This document shows positions 16,364 through 25,014 of a DNA stretch of 64,000 bases, in pieces. Positions within the stretch are counted from its first letter, which is position 1; each line of letters begins with the position of its first letter. The position numbers were made by a program, and so were the translations under genes. Where the stretch lies: NCBI RefSeq assembly GCF_030209445.1, contig NZ_JARVSD010000019.1, forward strand, positions 62,001 to 126,000, written 5' to 3'. The notes beneath the pieces are model-generated. The model had not been told where the DNA came from. It saw nothing but the letters and a program-made list of their open reading frames with translations, and made no database searches. This stretch comes from Promicromonospora sp. MEB111 (GTDB taxonomy: Bacteria; Actinomycetota; Actinomycetes; Actinomycetales; Cellulomonadaceae).

Positions 16364-17828
16364 CCTGTTCGCCCCGGAGCCGGACGAGGCGGGCGGCGAG
16401 CCCGCCGCCCGCCGCCAGCACGAGCGCCACGCCCAGCAGCACCACCGCGGGGTACAGCCACAGCACGACGCGGTAGGCGGCCACGGGTTCGGACAGGCCC
16501 ATGAGCGTGGCCCCGAGCCAGGGGAGCGCCGCGCCGAGGAGCGTGACCAGCGCGAGCGGCACCAGGCGCAGCACGGTGGCGCGCCGGGAGCCGGCGGCGC
16601 GGCGCTCCGCCCACCGGTGGGAGCGGACGACGACGAGCACCCCGGCCAGCAGGACGAGCGCGGCGACGCCCACGAGGACGGCGTTGAACGGGTCGAACGG
16701 GTTGGTCATCGGCAGGGGCGTGCCGCCGTCGACCGCCACGACGGCGTCGCGCGTCAGTGCCATGGGATCCCCGGCGGCGTTGGCGAGCACCACGGCGCCG
16801 GTCCCGGTCACCGGGGAGAACTCGATCCCGGACGCGAAGGTGGCGAGCGTGCCGCCGTGCCCGACCAGGGGCGCGTCGTCGCCGTCGGCCGTGGTGCCGT
16901 GCCAGCCGTACCCGTACTCCGCGCCGCTCGCCGGGACGTCGTGGAACGCGCGGAAGGTCTCCTCGCGCAGCAGCCGCTCGCCCGTCGCGGACGTGCCGTC
17001 GCCCACCTGGAACCGCAGCCAGGCCGTCATGTCCCGGGCGGTCGAGACGATGCCGCCGCTCCCGGCGCAGGCGAGCGGGAGCTCCGGCACGGCGACCCGC
17101 ACGGGACCCAGCAGGGAGAAGCCCCGGTCGAGGCCGGCCGGCTCGGCGTCGCAGCGCTCGGTGACGGTCGTGGACGACATGCCGAGCGGCTCGAAGACGT
17201 TCTGGTCGAGGTACGGGCCGAAGTCGGCGTCGGCCGTGCGCTCGACCAGCCGGGCCAGCACCGCGTAGCCGGCGTTGCTGTACAGGGTGGTGGTTCCCGG
17301 GTCGGCGGCCAGCTTCTCGGGTGCCAGCCGGCCGACGGTCTCCGCGGGCGCCGACGCCGGGTCGGAGGAGTACTCCAGCCCCGTCGCGGCCAGGCCGGAC
17401 CGGTGCGTCAGGAGGTGCTCGACCGTGATCGAGCGGTACCGGTCGTCGGCCAGGCGGAACTCCGGGAGCACCTCGACGACCGGGTCGTCGAGCTCGAACC
17501 GCCCGGCGTCCACCTGCTGCAGCACCGCCAGCGCGGTGAACGCCTTGCTCATCGAGCCGATGCGCATCGGCGTGTCCTCGCCGACCGGTGCACCGCTGCC
17601 CGTCGTCCCGTGCACCCGCACGTGCGCGTCGCCGTCGGCCAGCGTCACCAGGGCCAGGCCCGGGGCGCGGTGCACCCGGACGTACTCGGCCAGGTGCCGG
17701 TCGACGTCGGCGTCGTCCGCCGCTGCCGACGCCGCCGGGGCGAACGCGACCACCGCCGCCGTCAGGAGCGCGACGCCCTGTGCCGCGCGGAGGCGCACCC
17801 GCCGCGCCCCGGTCCGGTCGTTCCTCAT
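16335..17828 (-). CDS. Membrane-tethered serine hydrolase of the class C beta-lactamase/DD-peptidase family
   Basis: 497 residues. A signal peptide (about 1-36) is followed by a beta-lactamase-fold domain with the nucleophile motif SMSK (SxxK), the YSN motif (YxN) and GHGGT as the third active-site element. After residue 380 three or four hydrophobic helices anchor the enzyme, ending in a basic tail. This soluble-domain-plus-TM layout is common in actinobacterial esterase or D-amino-acid-peptidase homologues; a resistance role is not implied. Start ATG 17828 has GAGGAG 8 nt upstream. The 3' end overlaps the methyltransferase by 29 bp. Confidence 0.92.
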   Translation of the reverse strand: MRNDRTGARRVRLRAAQGVALLTAAVVAFAPAASAAADDADVDRHLAEYVRVHRAPGLALVTLADGDAHVRVHGTTGSGAPVGEDTPMRIGSMSKAFTALAVLQQVDAGRFELDDPVVEVLPEFRLADDRYRSITVEHLLTHRSGLAATGLEYSSDPASAPAETVGRLAPEKLAADPGTTTLYSNAGYAVLARLVERTADADFGPYLDQNVFEPLGMSSTTVTERCDAEPAGLDRGFSLLGPVRVAVPELPLACAGSGGIVSTARDMTAWLRFQVGDGTSATGERLLREETFRAFHDVPASGAEYGYGWHGTTADGDDAPLVGHGGTLATFASGIEFSPVTGTGAVVLANAAGDPMALTRDAVVAVDGGTPLPMTNPFDPFNAVLVGVAALVLLAGVLVVVRSHRWAERRAAGSRRATVLRLVPLALVTLLGAALPWLGATLMGLSEPVAAYRVVLWLYPAVVLLGVALVLAAGGGLAARLVRLRGEQVRRAPGPRR

Positions 17829-18000
17829 CCGAGCTCCTCGTCGCCGTGCCCGGCGCCGTGCGCGGCCGGGTCGTCCCGTGCGTCACGCTATGGACGTGGG
17901 CGGGCCCCCGGCATCGGGGATGACCTGGGCTGGGGCCCTGAACCGCCCCTGACCCACCCCTGACGGGGGTCCACGGCCTCGCGCGGCTTACGCTGAGCCC

Positions 18001-18783
18001 GTGCGTATCGCGAGATTCACCACCGGAGACGACCCCCGCTTCGCCCTCGTGCAGCAGGAGGGCGACAAGACCTTCCTCGCCGTGCTGGGTGGCGACCCCC
18101 TCTACATGCCGGCCATGCCGACCGGCGAGCGCATCGAGCTGGGCGACGGCGTCCGGCTGCTCGCCCCGGTGATCCCGCGCTCCAAGATCGTGTGCGTGGG
18201 CAAGAACTACGCCGACCACGCCAAGGAGATGGGCGGCGATGTCCCGACCACGCCGCTGCTGTTCTTCAAGCCGAACACCGCCGTGGTCGGCCCGGACGAC
18301 CCGATCGTGCTGCCGGACTTCACGCAGGAGGTCTCCTACGAGGCCGAGCTGGCCGTCGTGATCTCCAAGGTCTGCAAGGACGTCACCCCGGAGAACGCGT
18401 CGTCGTACATCCTCGGGTACACCGTCGCGAACGACGTGACCGCGCGGGACGCCCAGCGCACCGACGGCCAGTGGGCCCGCGCCAAGGGCTTCGACACCTC
18501 GTGCCCACTCGGCCCGTGGATCGACACCGACCTGAACCCGGAGGACGTCGCCGTGCGCTCGCGCGTCAACGGCGAGCCCCGCCAGGACGGCCGCACCCGC
18601 GACATGGTGTTCGACGTGCCGTTCCTCGTCTCGTACATCTCCGAGGCCATGACCCTGCTGCCCGGCGACGTGATCCTCACCGGCACCCCCGCCGGCGTGG
18701 GCCGGATCGACCAGGGCGACCGCGTCGAGGTCGAGGTCGAGGGTGTGGGCGTCCTGGCCAACCCGGTGCTGCGGCGCCGCTGA
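18001..18783 (+). CDS. Fumarylacetoacetate hydrolase (FAH) family protein
   Basis: 260 residues, the FAH C-terminal fold used for C-C bond hydrolysis, decarboxylation or isomerisation of 2-oxo acids. KIVCVGKNYADHAKEMG opens the domain; YEAELAVVIS supplies metal-binding Glu residues and GDVILTGTPAGVG the closing motif. Reaction not determinable. This gene sits upstream of gltX in many actinobacteria. GTG 18001 follows TACGCT by 6 nt, a leaderless pattern. The NUDIX gene starts 1 nt after its stop codon. Confidence 0.93.
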   Translation: MRIARFTTGDDPRFALVQQEGDKTFLAVLGGDPLYMPAMPTGERIELGDGVRLLAPVIPRSKIVCVGKNYADHAKEMGGDVPTTPLLFFKPNTAVVGPDDPIVLPDFTQEVSYEAELAVVISKVCKDVTPENASSYILGYTVANDVTARDAQRTDGQWARAKGFDTSCPLGPWIDTDLNPEDVAVRSRVNGEPRQDGRTRDMVFDVPFLVSYISEAMTLLPGDVILTGTPAGVGRIDQGDRVEVEVEGVGVLANPVLRRR

Positions 18784-18784
18784 G

Positions 18785-19390
18785 GTGGGCCGCGAGACTC
18801 AGCCGGGAACACGGCCAGGGACGCTGCCCGGCACGTCGCTGCACGCCGACGCCCTGGCGACCCTGCGCTCCTGGACCGGGCCGACGCCGGAGCAGGAGCG
18901 CCTCCGGGCGCGGTACGTCACCCACCTCGAGGCGCACGCCGACGGGGTGTTCCGGGAGTCGGTGCCGGACCACCTGACGGCGTCGACCCTGGTGCTGTCG
19001 CACGACGGCGCGCGGGTGCTCCTCACCCTGCACGCCAAGGCGCGGCGCTGGTTCCAGCTCGGCGGCCACCTGGAGGCCGGGGACGTGTCGCTGGCCGACG
19101 CCGCCGCCCGCGAGGCGCGCGAGGAGTCCGGGATCGCGGGGCTCGTGCTCGACGCCGTCCCGGTGCACCTCGACGAGCACGTCGTGCCGTTCTGCCGGCC
19201 GGGCACCGGCGACCCGGCCCGGCCGGTGCACCACCTGGACGTGCGGTTCGTCGCGGTCGCGGCACCCGGCGCGGAGACGGCGGTCTCGGACGAGTCCCTG
19301 GACCTGCGCTGGTGGCCGGCCGACGCGCTGCCCGAGCCCGAGCTGACCGAGCTGGTCGTGCTGGCCCGCGCCCGGACCCGTGGAGCATGA
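18785..19390 (+). CDS. NUDIX hydrolase
   Basis: 201 residues counted from GTG 18785, directly after the FAH stop codon; a shorter start is possible because the first 15 residues are low-complexity. The NUDIX box reads GGHLEAGDVSLADAAAREAREESG: REAREESG matches RExxEExG, but the acidic residue at the GX5E position is Asp. The family hydrolyses nucleoside diphosphates linked to another moiety. WFQLGGH and LRWWPADALPE are typical flanking blocks. Likely in one transcript with FAH and the next gene, 7 bp away. Confidence 0.88.
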   Translation: MGRETQPGTRPGTLPGTSLHADALATLRSWTGPTPEQERLRARYVTHLEAHADGVFRESVPDHLTASTLVLSHDGARVLLTLHAKARRWFQLGGHLEAGDVSLADAAAREAREESGIAGLVLDAVPVHLDEHVVPFCRPGTGDPARPVHHLDVRFVAVAAPGAETAVSDESLDLRWWPADALPEPELTELVVLARARTRGA

Positions 19391-19397
19391 TCGAGCA

Positions 19398-20246
19398 ATG
19401 ATCATCAGGCGCTCCACGGCCCGGGTCCGGCCCGGGCTGCTCGACGAGTTCCGCACGTTCATCGAGGCGGGCACCGCCGGGTTCACGGCGCTCGACGGCT
19501 TCGTGAGCGACGAGATCGTCGTCCGCTGGGGGAGCGCGGCCCCGGCCGGCCCGACGCCCGACACGCTGACCTACGTGAGCCGCTGGCGCGATGCCGCGGC
19601 GCTCGCGGCGTACGCCGGGCCGGGGTGGCGCACCGAGCCCGTCGTGCTGCCCGACGAGGACCGGTTCCTCCTCGAGCCGCTGCGCGTGCGGCACGTCGAG
19701 CTCCGGCACGCCGTACCGGCGGACGCCCCGGCGATCGCCGCCGTCTGGCACGCCGCCTGGGGCGACGGCCACCGTGGCCTCGTGCCGTCGGCGCTGGAAG
19801 CGGTCCGGACCCGGGAGTCGTTCGGCCCCCGCGCGGCGGCCCGGGTCCCGGGGACGACGGTGGCGGTTGCCCTCGCCGCACCGGCGGACGGCGGAGCGGC
19901 GGACGGCGGGCCGGCGGACGGCGGGTCGGCGGACGGTGGGCCGGATCAGGACACCGTCGCCGGTTTCGTGACCGTCAAGGGCGAGGAGCTGGAGCAGCTC
20001 TTCGTCGCCGCGGCCCACCGGGGCTCCGGGATCGCGTCCGACCTGCTGTCCGCGGGGGAGGCCCGGATCGCGGCCGCCGGGCACACGGAGGCCTGGCTCG
20101 CCGTCGTGACGGGCAACACGCGGGCCCGCCGGTTCTACGAGCGGGCGGGCTGGTCGGACGGCGGCCCGCTGGACTACCAGGCGGAGACCTCCGAGGGGCC
20201 CGTGCCCGTCGCGACGCGGAGGTACGTCAAGCGGCTGCCCCGCTGA
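19398..20246 (+). CDS. Fusion of an ABM-like dimeric barrel domain and a GNAT N-acetyltransferase
   Basis: 282 residues. Residues 1-90 (MIIRRSTARVRPG ... YVSRWRDAAALAAYAG) look like an antibiotic-biosynthesis-monooxygenase (dimeric alpha/beta barrel) domain. Residues 95-280 are GNAT: VRHVELRHAVPADAPAIAAVW at the start, LEQLFVAAAHRGSGIASDLL as the acetyl-CoA P-loop, and TGNTRARRFYERAGW at the end. The loop between GNAT strands carries four copies of a pentapeptide ADGGx. The GNAT part resembles small-molecule acetyltransferases; acceptor unknown. CATGAT ends 6 nt before ATG 19398; GTG 19380 is the longer alternative. Confidence 0.82.
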   Translation: MIIRRSTARVRPGLLDEFRTFIEAGTAGFTALDGFVSDEIVVRWGSAAPAGPTPDTLTYVSRWRDAAALAAYAGPGWRTEPVVLPDEDRFLLEPLRVRHVELRHAVPADAPAIAAVWHAAWGDGHRGLVPSALEAVRTRESFGPRAAARVPGTTVAVALAAPADGGAADGGPADGGSADGGPDQDTVAGFVTVKGEELEQLFVAAAHRGSGIASDLLSAGEARIAAAGHTEAWLAVVTGNTRARRFYERAGWSDGGPLDYQAETSEGPVPVATRRYVKRLPR

Positions 20247-20339
20247 CCGATCGGGCGCGACCGCTCCCAGCCGTCCGCCCCGGGCACCCACCGCCGACAT
20301 TCGTGGTCAGCGCGGTGCCCGGCACGCATCATGGTCCCC

Positions 20340-20792
20340 GTGGAGACCGCACGACGATTCCTGGCACTGGCCCCCGTGGCATTCGGCATCACCGCGGTGG
20401 TGCTCGTCTACCTCCAGACGAGCGGCGACATCGCGTGGGACGGCGTCGGGTTCGGTCTGGTGAGCGCGCTCGCGGTGACGGTCGGCGCGCTCGTGTCGAT
20501 CGTCGCCGCGGCCGCCCTGCTCCGGCTGCTGGAGGTCCGCAACGACTGGGCGTCGCTGGGTGTGGGCCTCGTCCTGGCCACGGTCGTCCTGGCGGTCGCC
20601 TACTTCGTCGTCGCCGTGTCGCTGCCGGAGGGGGACGAGGGGTGGCCCCTGCTCTTCGTCCTGACTCCCGCCTTCGCGTCGATCCCGGTGTGGCCGGGCT
20701 TCGCGGTCGCGCTCCTGATCCGTGGCCGGTGGGGCCGGGCGGCCCGGCAGGCGCCGCCGTCGGGCCCGGCAGCGCCTAGGCTTGGCCCGTGA
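20340..20792 (+). CDS. Small multi-pass membrane protein of unknown function
   Basis: 150 residues with four predicted membrane helices and a positively charged C-terminus ([10 protein letters not shown]); no recognised domain. GTG 20340 follows CATCAT by 7 nt; an ATG at 20331 is the alternative. Its TGA overlaps the GTG of gltX by 4 bp (GTGA), so the two may be coupled, although gltX also has its own -10 box. Confidence 0.72.
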   Translation: METARRFLALAPVAFGITAVVLVYLQTSGDIAWDGVGFGLVSALAVTVGALVSIVAAAALLRLLEVRNDWASLGVGLVLATVVLAVAYFVVAVSLPEGDEGWPLLFVLTPAFASIPVWPGFAVALLIRGRWGRAARQAPPSGPAAPRLGP

Positions 20793-22261
20793 CTTCCGTG
20801 ACCGACACCCCGACCCAGCCCGCGCCCGACGGCGCGGCCGTGCGCGTCCGCTTCGCGCCGTCCCCGACCGGCATGTTCCACGTGGGTGGCGCTCGTTCCG
20901 CGCTGTTCAACTGGGCCGTGGCGAAGCAGCAGGGCGGCACGTTCGTGCTGCGCATCGAGGACACCGACGCCTCGCGGAACCAGCCCGAGTGGGTGGACGG
21001 CATCCTGTCGGCCATGGAGGCGCTGGGCATCCGCAAGGAGGACCCGGCGTTCGAGGGGCCGTACTTCCAGTCCGAGAACGCGGGCATCCAGAAGGACGCC
21101 GCCCAGCGGCTGTTCGCCGAGGGCAAGGCGTACTACTGCGACTGCACGCGGGACGCCCTGATCGCGCGCACCGGAAACCAGCAGACCGGCTACGACGGCT
21201 TCTGCCGCGACCGCGGCCTGGAGTACGCCGAGGGCCGCGCGCTGCGCTTCCGCACGCCGGACGAGGGGGAGACGCAGGTCGTCGACCTGATCCGCGGCAA
21301 CCCGACGTTCCCGAACGCGAACCTCGAGGACTTCGTGATCGCACGCGGCAACGGCTCGCCGGTGTTCCTGCTGGCCAACGTGGTGGACGACATCGACGAG
21401 AGCATCACGCTCGTCATGCGCGCCGAGGAGCACCTGCCCAACACCCCCAAGCAGCAGCTGCTCTGGGAGGCCCTGGGCCACACCCCGCCGCAGTGGGCGC
21501 ACATGCCGGTGATCGTCAACGAGAAGCGGCAGAAGCTCTCCAAGCGTCGCGACAAGGTGGCCCTGGAGGACTACCTCGCGGAGGGCATCCTGCCCGACGC
21601 GATGGTCAACTACCTGATGCTGCTGGGCTGGGCGCCGGGCAACGACGAGGAGATCCTGCCGTTCGACGAGCTGGTGCGCCGGTTCCGCGTCGAGGACATC
21701 AACTCCTCGTCCGCGTTCTTCGACGTCAAGAAGCTCACCGCGTTCAACGGCGAGTACATCCGTGCCCTGAGCGTCGAGGACTTCGCCGCGGCCTGCGCGC
21801 CGTGGCTGCAGGCCCCCGCCGCGCCGTGGACGCCGGAGCAGTTCGACCAGGGCGTGTTCGACGCCGTCGCGCCGCTCGCGCACTCCCGCGTGGCCCTGCT
21901 GTCCGAGATCACGGCCAACGTCGACTTCCTGTTCCTGGACGACCCGATCATCGACGAGGACTCCTGGAACAAGGCCATGAAGGCCGGCGCCGCCGAGCTC
22001 CTCGCCGACGTCCGCGTGGCCCTGGCCGACGCGGCCTGGGAGGCCGAGCCGCTCAAGGACGTGGTCACGGTCGTGGGCGAGAAGCACGGCATGAAGCTGG
22101 GCAAGGCGCAGGCCCCGGTCCGCGTCGCCGTGACCGGACGCCGCATCGGCCTGCCGCTCTTCGAGTCGCTCGAGGTGCTGGGCCGGGAGCGCACGCTCGC
22201 GCGGGTCGACGCCGCCCTGGCTCGCCTCGCCGAGACGGCGTCGGCGAACGTGGCGTCCTAG
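20789..22261 (+). CDS. gltX: Glutamyl-tRNA synthetase
   Basis: 490 residues, class I aminoacyl-tRNA synthetase charging tRNA-Glu (and, in actinobacteria lacking GlnRS, tRNA-Gln for amidation by GatCAB). [21 protein letters not shown] holds the HIGH-equivalent HVGG, and KLSKR is the KMSKS equivalent. CDCTRD and CRDRG form the Cys-containing insert. GTG 20789 lies 6 nt after TAGGCT, a leaderless-type start. It is fitting that tRNA-Gln and two tRNA-Glu genes follow within 4 kb. Confidence 0.98.
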   Translation: MTSVTDTPTQPAPDGAAVRVRFAPSPTGMFHVGGARSALFNWAVAKQQGGTFVLRIEDTDASRNQPEWVDGILSAMEALGIRKEDPAFEGPYFQSENAGIQKDAAQRLFAEGKAYYCDCTRDALIARTGNQQTGYDGFCRDRGLEYAEGRALRFRTPDEGETQVVDLIRGNPTFPNANLEDFVIARGNGSPVFLLANVVDDIDESITLVMRAEEHLPNTPKQQLLWEALGHTPPQWAHMPVIVNEKRQKLSKRRDKVALEDYLAEGILPDAMVNYLMLLGWAPGNDEEILPFDELVRRFRVEDINSSSAFFDVKKLTAFNGEYIRALSVEDFAAACAPWLQAPAAPWTPEQFDQGVFDAVAPLAHSRVALLSEITANVDFLFLDDPIIDEDSWNKAMKAGAAELLADVRVALADAAWEAEPLKDVVTVVGEKHGMKLGKAQAPVRVAVTGRRIGLPLFESLEVLGRERTLARVDAALARLAETASANVAS

Positions 22262-22368
22262 TACCCGGGAGTCCTGAGGTCCGGGGGTCTGGCGCCCGGG
22301 GAGTCTTGGCATCCGGACGCCCGGCGTCCGGCGCCTCGACCGGGGCGTTCTGGACTAACGTGGCAGAC

Positions 22369-23571
22369 GTGACCGACGCCATGACACCTGACGCCGTGCC
22401 GCCCACGACCGATCAGCCCGCAGCGGCCCCGAGCCCGACCGCACCACAGCCGACGCCGCAGTCCTCGTTGCCGGGGGCTGCGGCGCCGTCGTCCCCGACG
22501 GTGTCGTCGGCATGGGCCCCGGCCGCGGCGCCGCAGGTGCTGCCGTCCGGGCCGCGGGAGTACCCGCAGGCCCTCCGGGGCCCGCGGCACCGCTGGTGGA
22601 GACCCCTGGTCGGGCTGGCCGCGGTCACCGTCGGCGTGATCGTGGTGTTCGGGGCGATGCTGCTGTACGCCCTCGTGTGGATCGTCGCCCAGGCGCTGGG
22701 CACCCAGCTCCCGGACCCGGGCAGCGTCACCGATGCCTGGTTCGTGTCGCCGGCCGGCCTGCTCGTGACGAACCTCGGGCTCGCGCTCGGCATCCCGCTC
22801 GCGCTCGTCGCGACCTGGGCGCAGGCCCGGCGTGCCGGCCTGGTCTCCTCCGTGCTGGGGCGCGTGCGCTGGCGCCTGCTGCTCGGCGGGCTCGGGATGT
22901 CGCTGCTGCTCCTGGTGCCGCTCACGATCGGCACGAGCATCCTGATGGCCCTGCTCGGCGCGCCCGACGCCGGTGCGGGCGCCGGATCGGGCGCCGACGA
23001 GGCCGGCCTGTGGCCGCTCACGCCGGCGTCCGGCTGGCTGGTTCTCGCGCTCGTGATCCTGCTGACGACGCCGCTGCAGGCGGCCGGCGAGGAGTACTTC
23101 TTCCGCGGCTGGCTGACGCAGTGGATCGGCAGCATGCTGCGCCGGCGGTGGGTCGCGGTGCTGGTGCCCGCCGCGGCGTCGGCCCTGCTGTTCGCGATGG
23201 CGCACGGCGCGCAGAGCCCCTGGCTGTTCGCCGACCGGCTGGTGTTCGGCCTGGTCGCGAGCCTGCTCGTGTGGCGCACCGGCGGGCTGGAGGTCGCCGT
23301 CGCGCTGCACGCGGCCAACAACCTGGTGGCGTTCGGCCTCGCGATCGCCTACGACGGGCTCCAGGACTCGCTGCTGATCACCGAGGTGGCGCCGTCCGAG
23401 GGAGCGGTCAGCATCGGTGTCACGCTCGTCACGACCGTGGCGCTGCTGTGGTGGGCACGACGCCGCAGGCCGACGCTGGTGGTGACGGATCCTGTGCCGG
23501 TGGTGGGTCCGGTGGTGGGTCCGGTGACGGGGCCGGTGGAGTACGAACGGGCAAAGGGAGAGACGGCATGA
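22369..23571 (+). CDS. CPBP-family intramembrane metalloprotease
   Basis: 400 residues. A Pro/Thr/Ser-rich cytosolic tail (about 1-70) leads into eight or so membrane helices. The CPBP (Abi, Rce1-like) motifs are AGEEYFFRGWL (EExxxR), FAMAHG with the second His, and LHAANN with the third. The C-terminus repeats GPVV/GPVT/GPVE. Related proteins process prenylated peptides, immunity proteins or membrane substrates; the target is unknown. GTG 22369 follows TAACGT by 7 nt; ATG 22381 is a fallback. The stop overlaps the HAD gene by 4 bp. Confidence 0.88.
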   Translation: MTDAMTPDAVPPTTDQPAAAPSPTAPQPTPQSSLPGAAAPSSPTVSSAWAPAAAPQVLPSGPREYPQALRGPRHRWWRPLVGLAAVTVGVIVVFGAMLLYALVWIVAQALGTQLPDPGSVTDAWFVSPAGLLVTNLGLALGIPLALVATWAQARRAGLVSSVLGRVRWRLLLGGLGMSLLLLVPLTIGTSILMALLGAPDAGAGAGSGADEAGLWPLTPASGWLVLALVILLTTPLQAAGEEYFFRGWLTQWIGSMLRRRWVAVLVPAAASALLFAMAHGAQSPWLFADRLVFGLVASLLVWRTGGLEVAVALHAANNLVAFGLAIAYDGLQDSLLITEVAPSEGAVSIGVTLVTTVALLWWARRRRPTLVVTDPVPVVGPVVGPVTGPVEYERAKGETA

Positions 23572-24356
23572 CGACGGACGGCATCCTGTTCGACGTCGAC
23601 GACACCCTCGTCGACACCAAGGGCGCCTTCGCGCGGGCGCTAGAGGCCGTGCGGGCGGAGCACCTGCCGCACGTCCCGGCCGAACGCGACCCGGAGATCC
23701 TGTCGCACTGGCGCACCGACCCGGGCGGCTTCTACGGCCGCTACACCCGCGGCGAGATGGACCACGTGACGCAGCGTCGGCACCGGGCGGCGCTGCTGCA
23801 CGAGACGTTCGGCGCCGCGCCGGTCACGGAGACGTCCTTCGAGGCGTGGGACGCGCTGTTCTGGGGCACCTTCGAGCGGTCGTGGACGGCGCACGACGAC
23901 GCCCGCGCCGCCATCGACGCCGCCCTCGCGGCGGGCCTCCGCGTCGGTGTGGTGACGAACGCCGCGACGGAGCTCCAGGAACGCAAGCTGAAGGCCGCCG
24001 GACTGGGCGACCTGCCCGTGCTCGTCGGGGTCGACACCCTGGGCTTCGGCAAGCCGGACCCCCGCGTTTTCCTGGAGGGCGCGCGCAAGCTGGGCGTCGA
24101 GCCGTCCCGGACCGCCTACGTGGGTGACGAGCCCGCGGTGGACGCGCTGGCGGCCCACGAGGCGGGCCTCACGGGGGTCTGGCTGGACCGGGCGGGCCAC
24201 CGGCGGGGTCCGGGCTACGGCGGCCACGCGGGGCCGCGCACGGTCCTGCAGGGCGACCCGCAGGACCCGGAGGTGCTGCGCGCGGCGGGCGTCGTGGTGG
24301 TCGAGACGCTGGCGGAGCTCCCGGGAGCACTGGGCTACGGGACCGGCCTCGGCTGA
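23568..24356 (+). CDS. HAD-superfamily hydrolase
   Basis: 262 residues. Motif I LFDVDDTLVD gives the nucleophile Asp and acid-base Asp, motif II VVTNA the Ser/Thr, motif III KPDPRVF the Lys, and motif IV YVGDEPAVDALAAHEAG the metal-binding acidics. The helical cap (residues 20-110) makes it a subfamily I phosphatase. Translation is coupled to the protease through ATGA overlap, and AGGGAG lies 8 nt before the ATG. Substrate not evident; downstream comes the tRNA cluster. Confidence 0.92.
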   Translation: MTTDGILFDVDDTLVDTKGAFARALEAVRAEHLPHVPAERDPEILSHWRTDPGGFYGRYTRGEMDHVTQRRHRAALLHETFGAAPVTETSFEAWDALFWGTFERSWTAHDDARAAIDAALAAGLRVGVVTNAATELQERKLKAAGLGDLPVLVGVDTLGFGKPDPRVFLEGARKLGVEPSRTAYVGDEPAVDALAAHEAGLTGVWLDRAGHRRGPGYGGHAGPRTVLQGDPQDPEVLRAAGVVVVETLAELPGALGYGTGLG

Positions 24357-24546
24357 CGCCCGGGCGCTGAGAACGGTGCTGGGAACGGTGCTGGGAACGC
24401 GCTCGGCGGACCCGATCCGACACGGGTGACGGACGGCACGCCCATTCCGTTTTGCCCACCGTCCGAGGTCAGGTAATGTTCTCCAGCGGTAGGGCCCCCA
24501 CGGAATACCTGTCGGAGACAGGTGTATCCAGGCGGTCATACCCCCA

Positions 24547-24618
24547 TGGGGTATGGTGTAATTGGCAGCACGAGTGGTTCTGGTCCACTTAGTCTAGGTT
24601 CGAGTCCTGGTACCCCAG
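24547..24618 (+). tRNA. tRNA-Gln (anticodon CTG)
   Basis: 72-nt cloverleaf: acceptor TGGGGTA pairs with TACCCCA (24611-24617), discriminator G24618. The anticodon arm GTGG-TTCTGGT-CCAC carries CTG at 24580-24582, and the T-arm contains GGTTCGAGTCC. CCA is not encoded. Upstream, 24357-24546 shows a 12-bp tandem repeat (gaacggtgctgg) near 24371 and a TAATGT box near 24473 that could be the tRNA promoter. Confidence 0.95.
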
Positions 24619-24707
24619 CGCAGAGCATTGCGCATCCCACACCGACGCAAGTTGGTCGTAGGGTGCGCTATCGTTCTCACGGTGCCGGTTCATACCGGTA
24701 GTTCAAG

Positions 24708-24780
24708 GCCCCCATCGTCTAGCGGCCTAGGACGCCGCCCTCTCACGGCGGTAACGCGGGTTCAAATCCCGCTGGGGGTA
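24708..24780 (+). tRNA. tRNA-Glu (anticodon CTC), copy 1
   Basis: 73-nt cloverleaf: acceptor GCCCCCA pairs with TGGGGGT (first pair G-T wobble), discriminator A24780. Anticodon stem CCGCC/GGCGG with loop CTCTCAC gives CTC at 24742-24744; T-arm contains GGTTCAAATCC. Identical to copy 2, including the preceding 7 nt. Confidence 0.96.
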
Positions 24781-24817
24781 CGCAGTCCACCGGCTTCGGT
24801 CGGCGGACGAGTTCAAG

Positions 24818-24890
24818 GCCCCCATCGTCTAGCGGCCTAGGACGCCGCCCTCTCACGGCGGTAACGCGGGTTCAAATCCCGCTGGGGGTA
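24818..24890 (+). tRNA. tRNA-Glu (anticodon CTC), copy 2
   Basis: Exact duplicate of the tRNA at 24708-24780; an 80-bp block (24701-24780) recurs at 24811-24890 with a 110-bp period. Anticodon CTC at 24852-24854. A rho-independent terminator starts 7 nt downstream, so the tRNAs probably form one transcript. Confidence 0.96.
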
Positions 24891-24896
24891 CAGATG

Positions 24897-24926
24897 AAGG
24901 CCCGGTCCACGAGGACCGGGCCTTTT
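24897..24926 (+). terminator. Rho-independent terminator of the tRNA cluster
   Basis: Perfect 12-bp stem AAGGCCCGGTCC (24897-24908) with 24913-24924, 4-nt loop, ending in TTTT. The classic form, rare in this GC-rich sequence. The 24927-25014 remainder contains a 10-bp inverted repeat CGAACGTAGG (24946-24955 with 24992-25001). Confidence 0.92.
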
Positions 24927-25014
24927 GCTTTCGGGAGCAGGGCGTCGAACGTAGGGTTCGTCGCTCTCTGAGCTTTCATGGGCCGACGATGCCTACGTTC
25001 GCCGGCCGGCCGCG

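Noticed and set aside
24701-24890. Direct repeats suggesting a CRISPR array
   Set aside because: They are duplicated tRNA-Glu genes with complete cloverleaves and only two copies.
24946-25001. 10-bp inverted repeat CGAACGTAGG downstream of the tRNA terminator as an attachment site
   Set aside because: No integrase or matching tRNA 3' end copy; the 36-nt spacer and lack of context make it uninformative.
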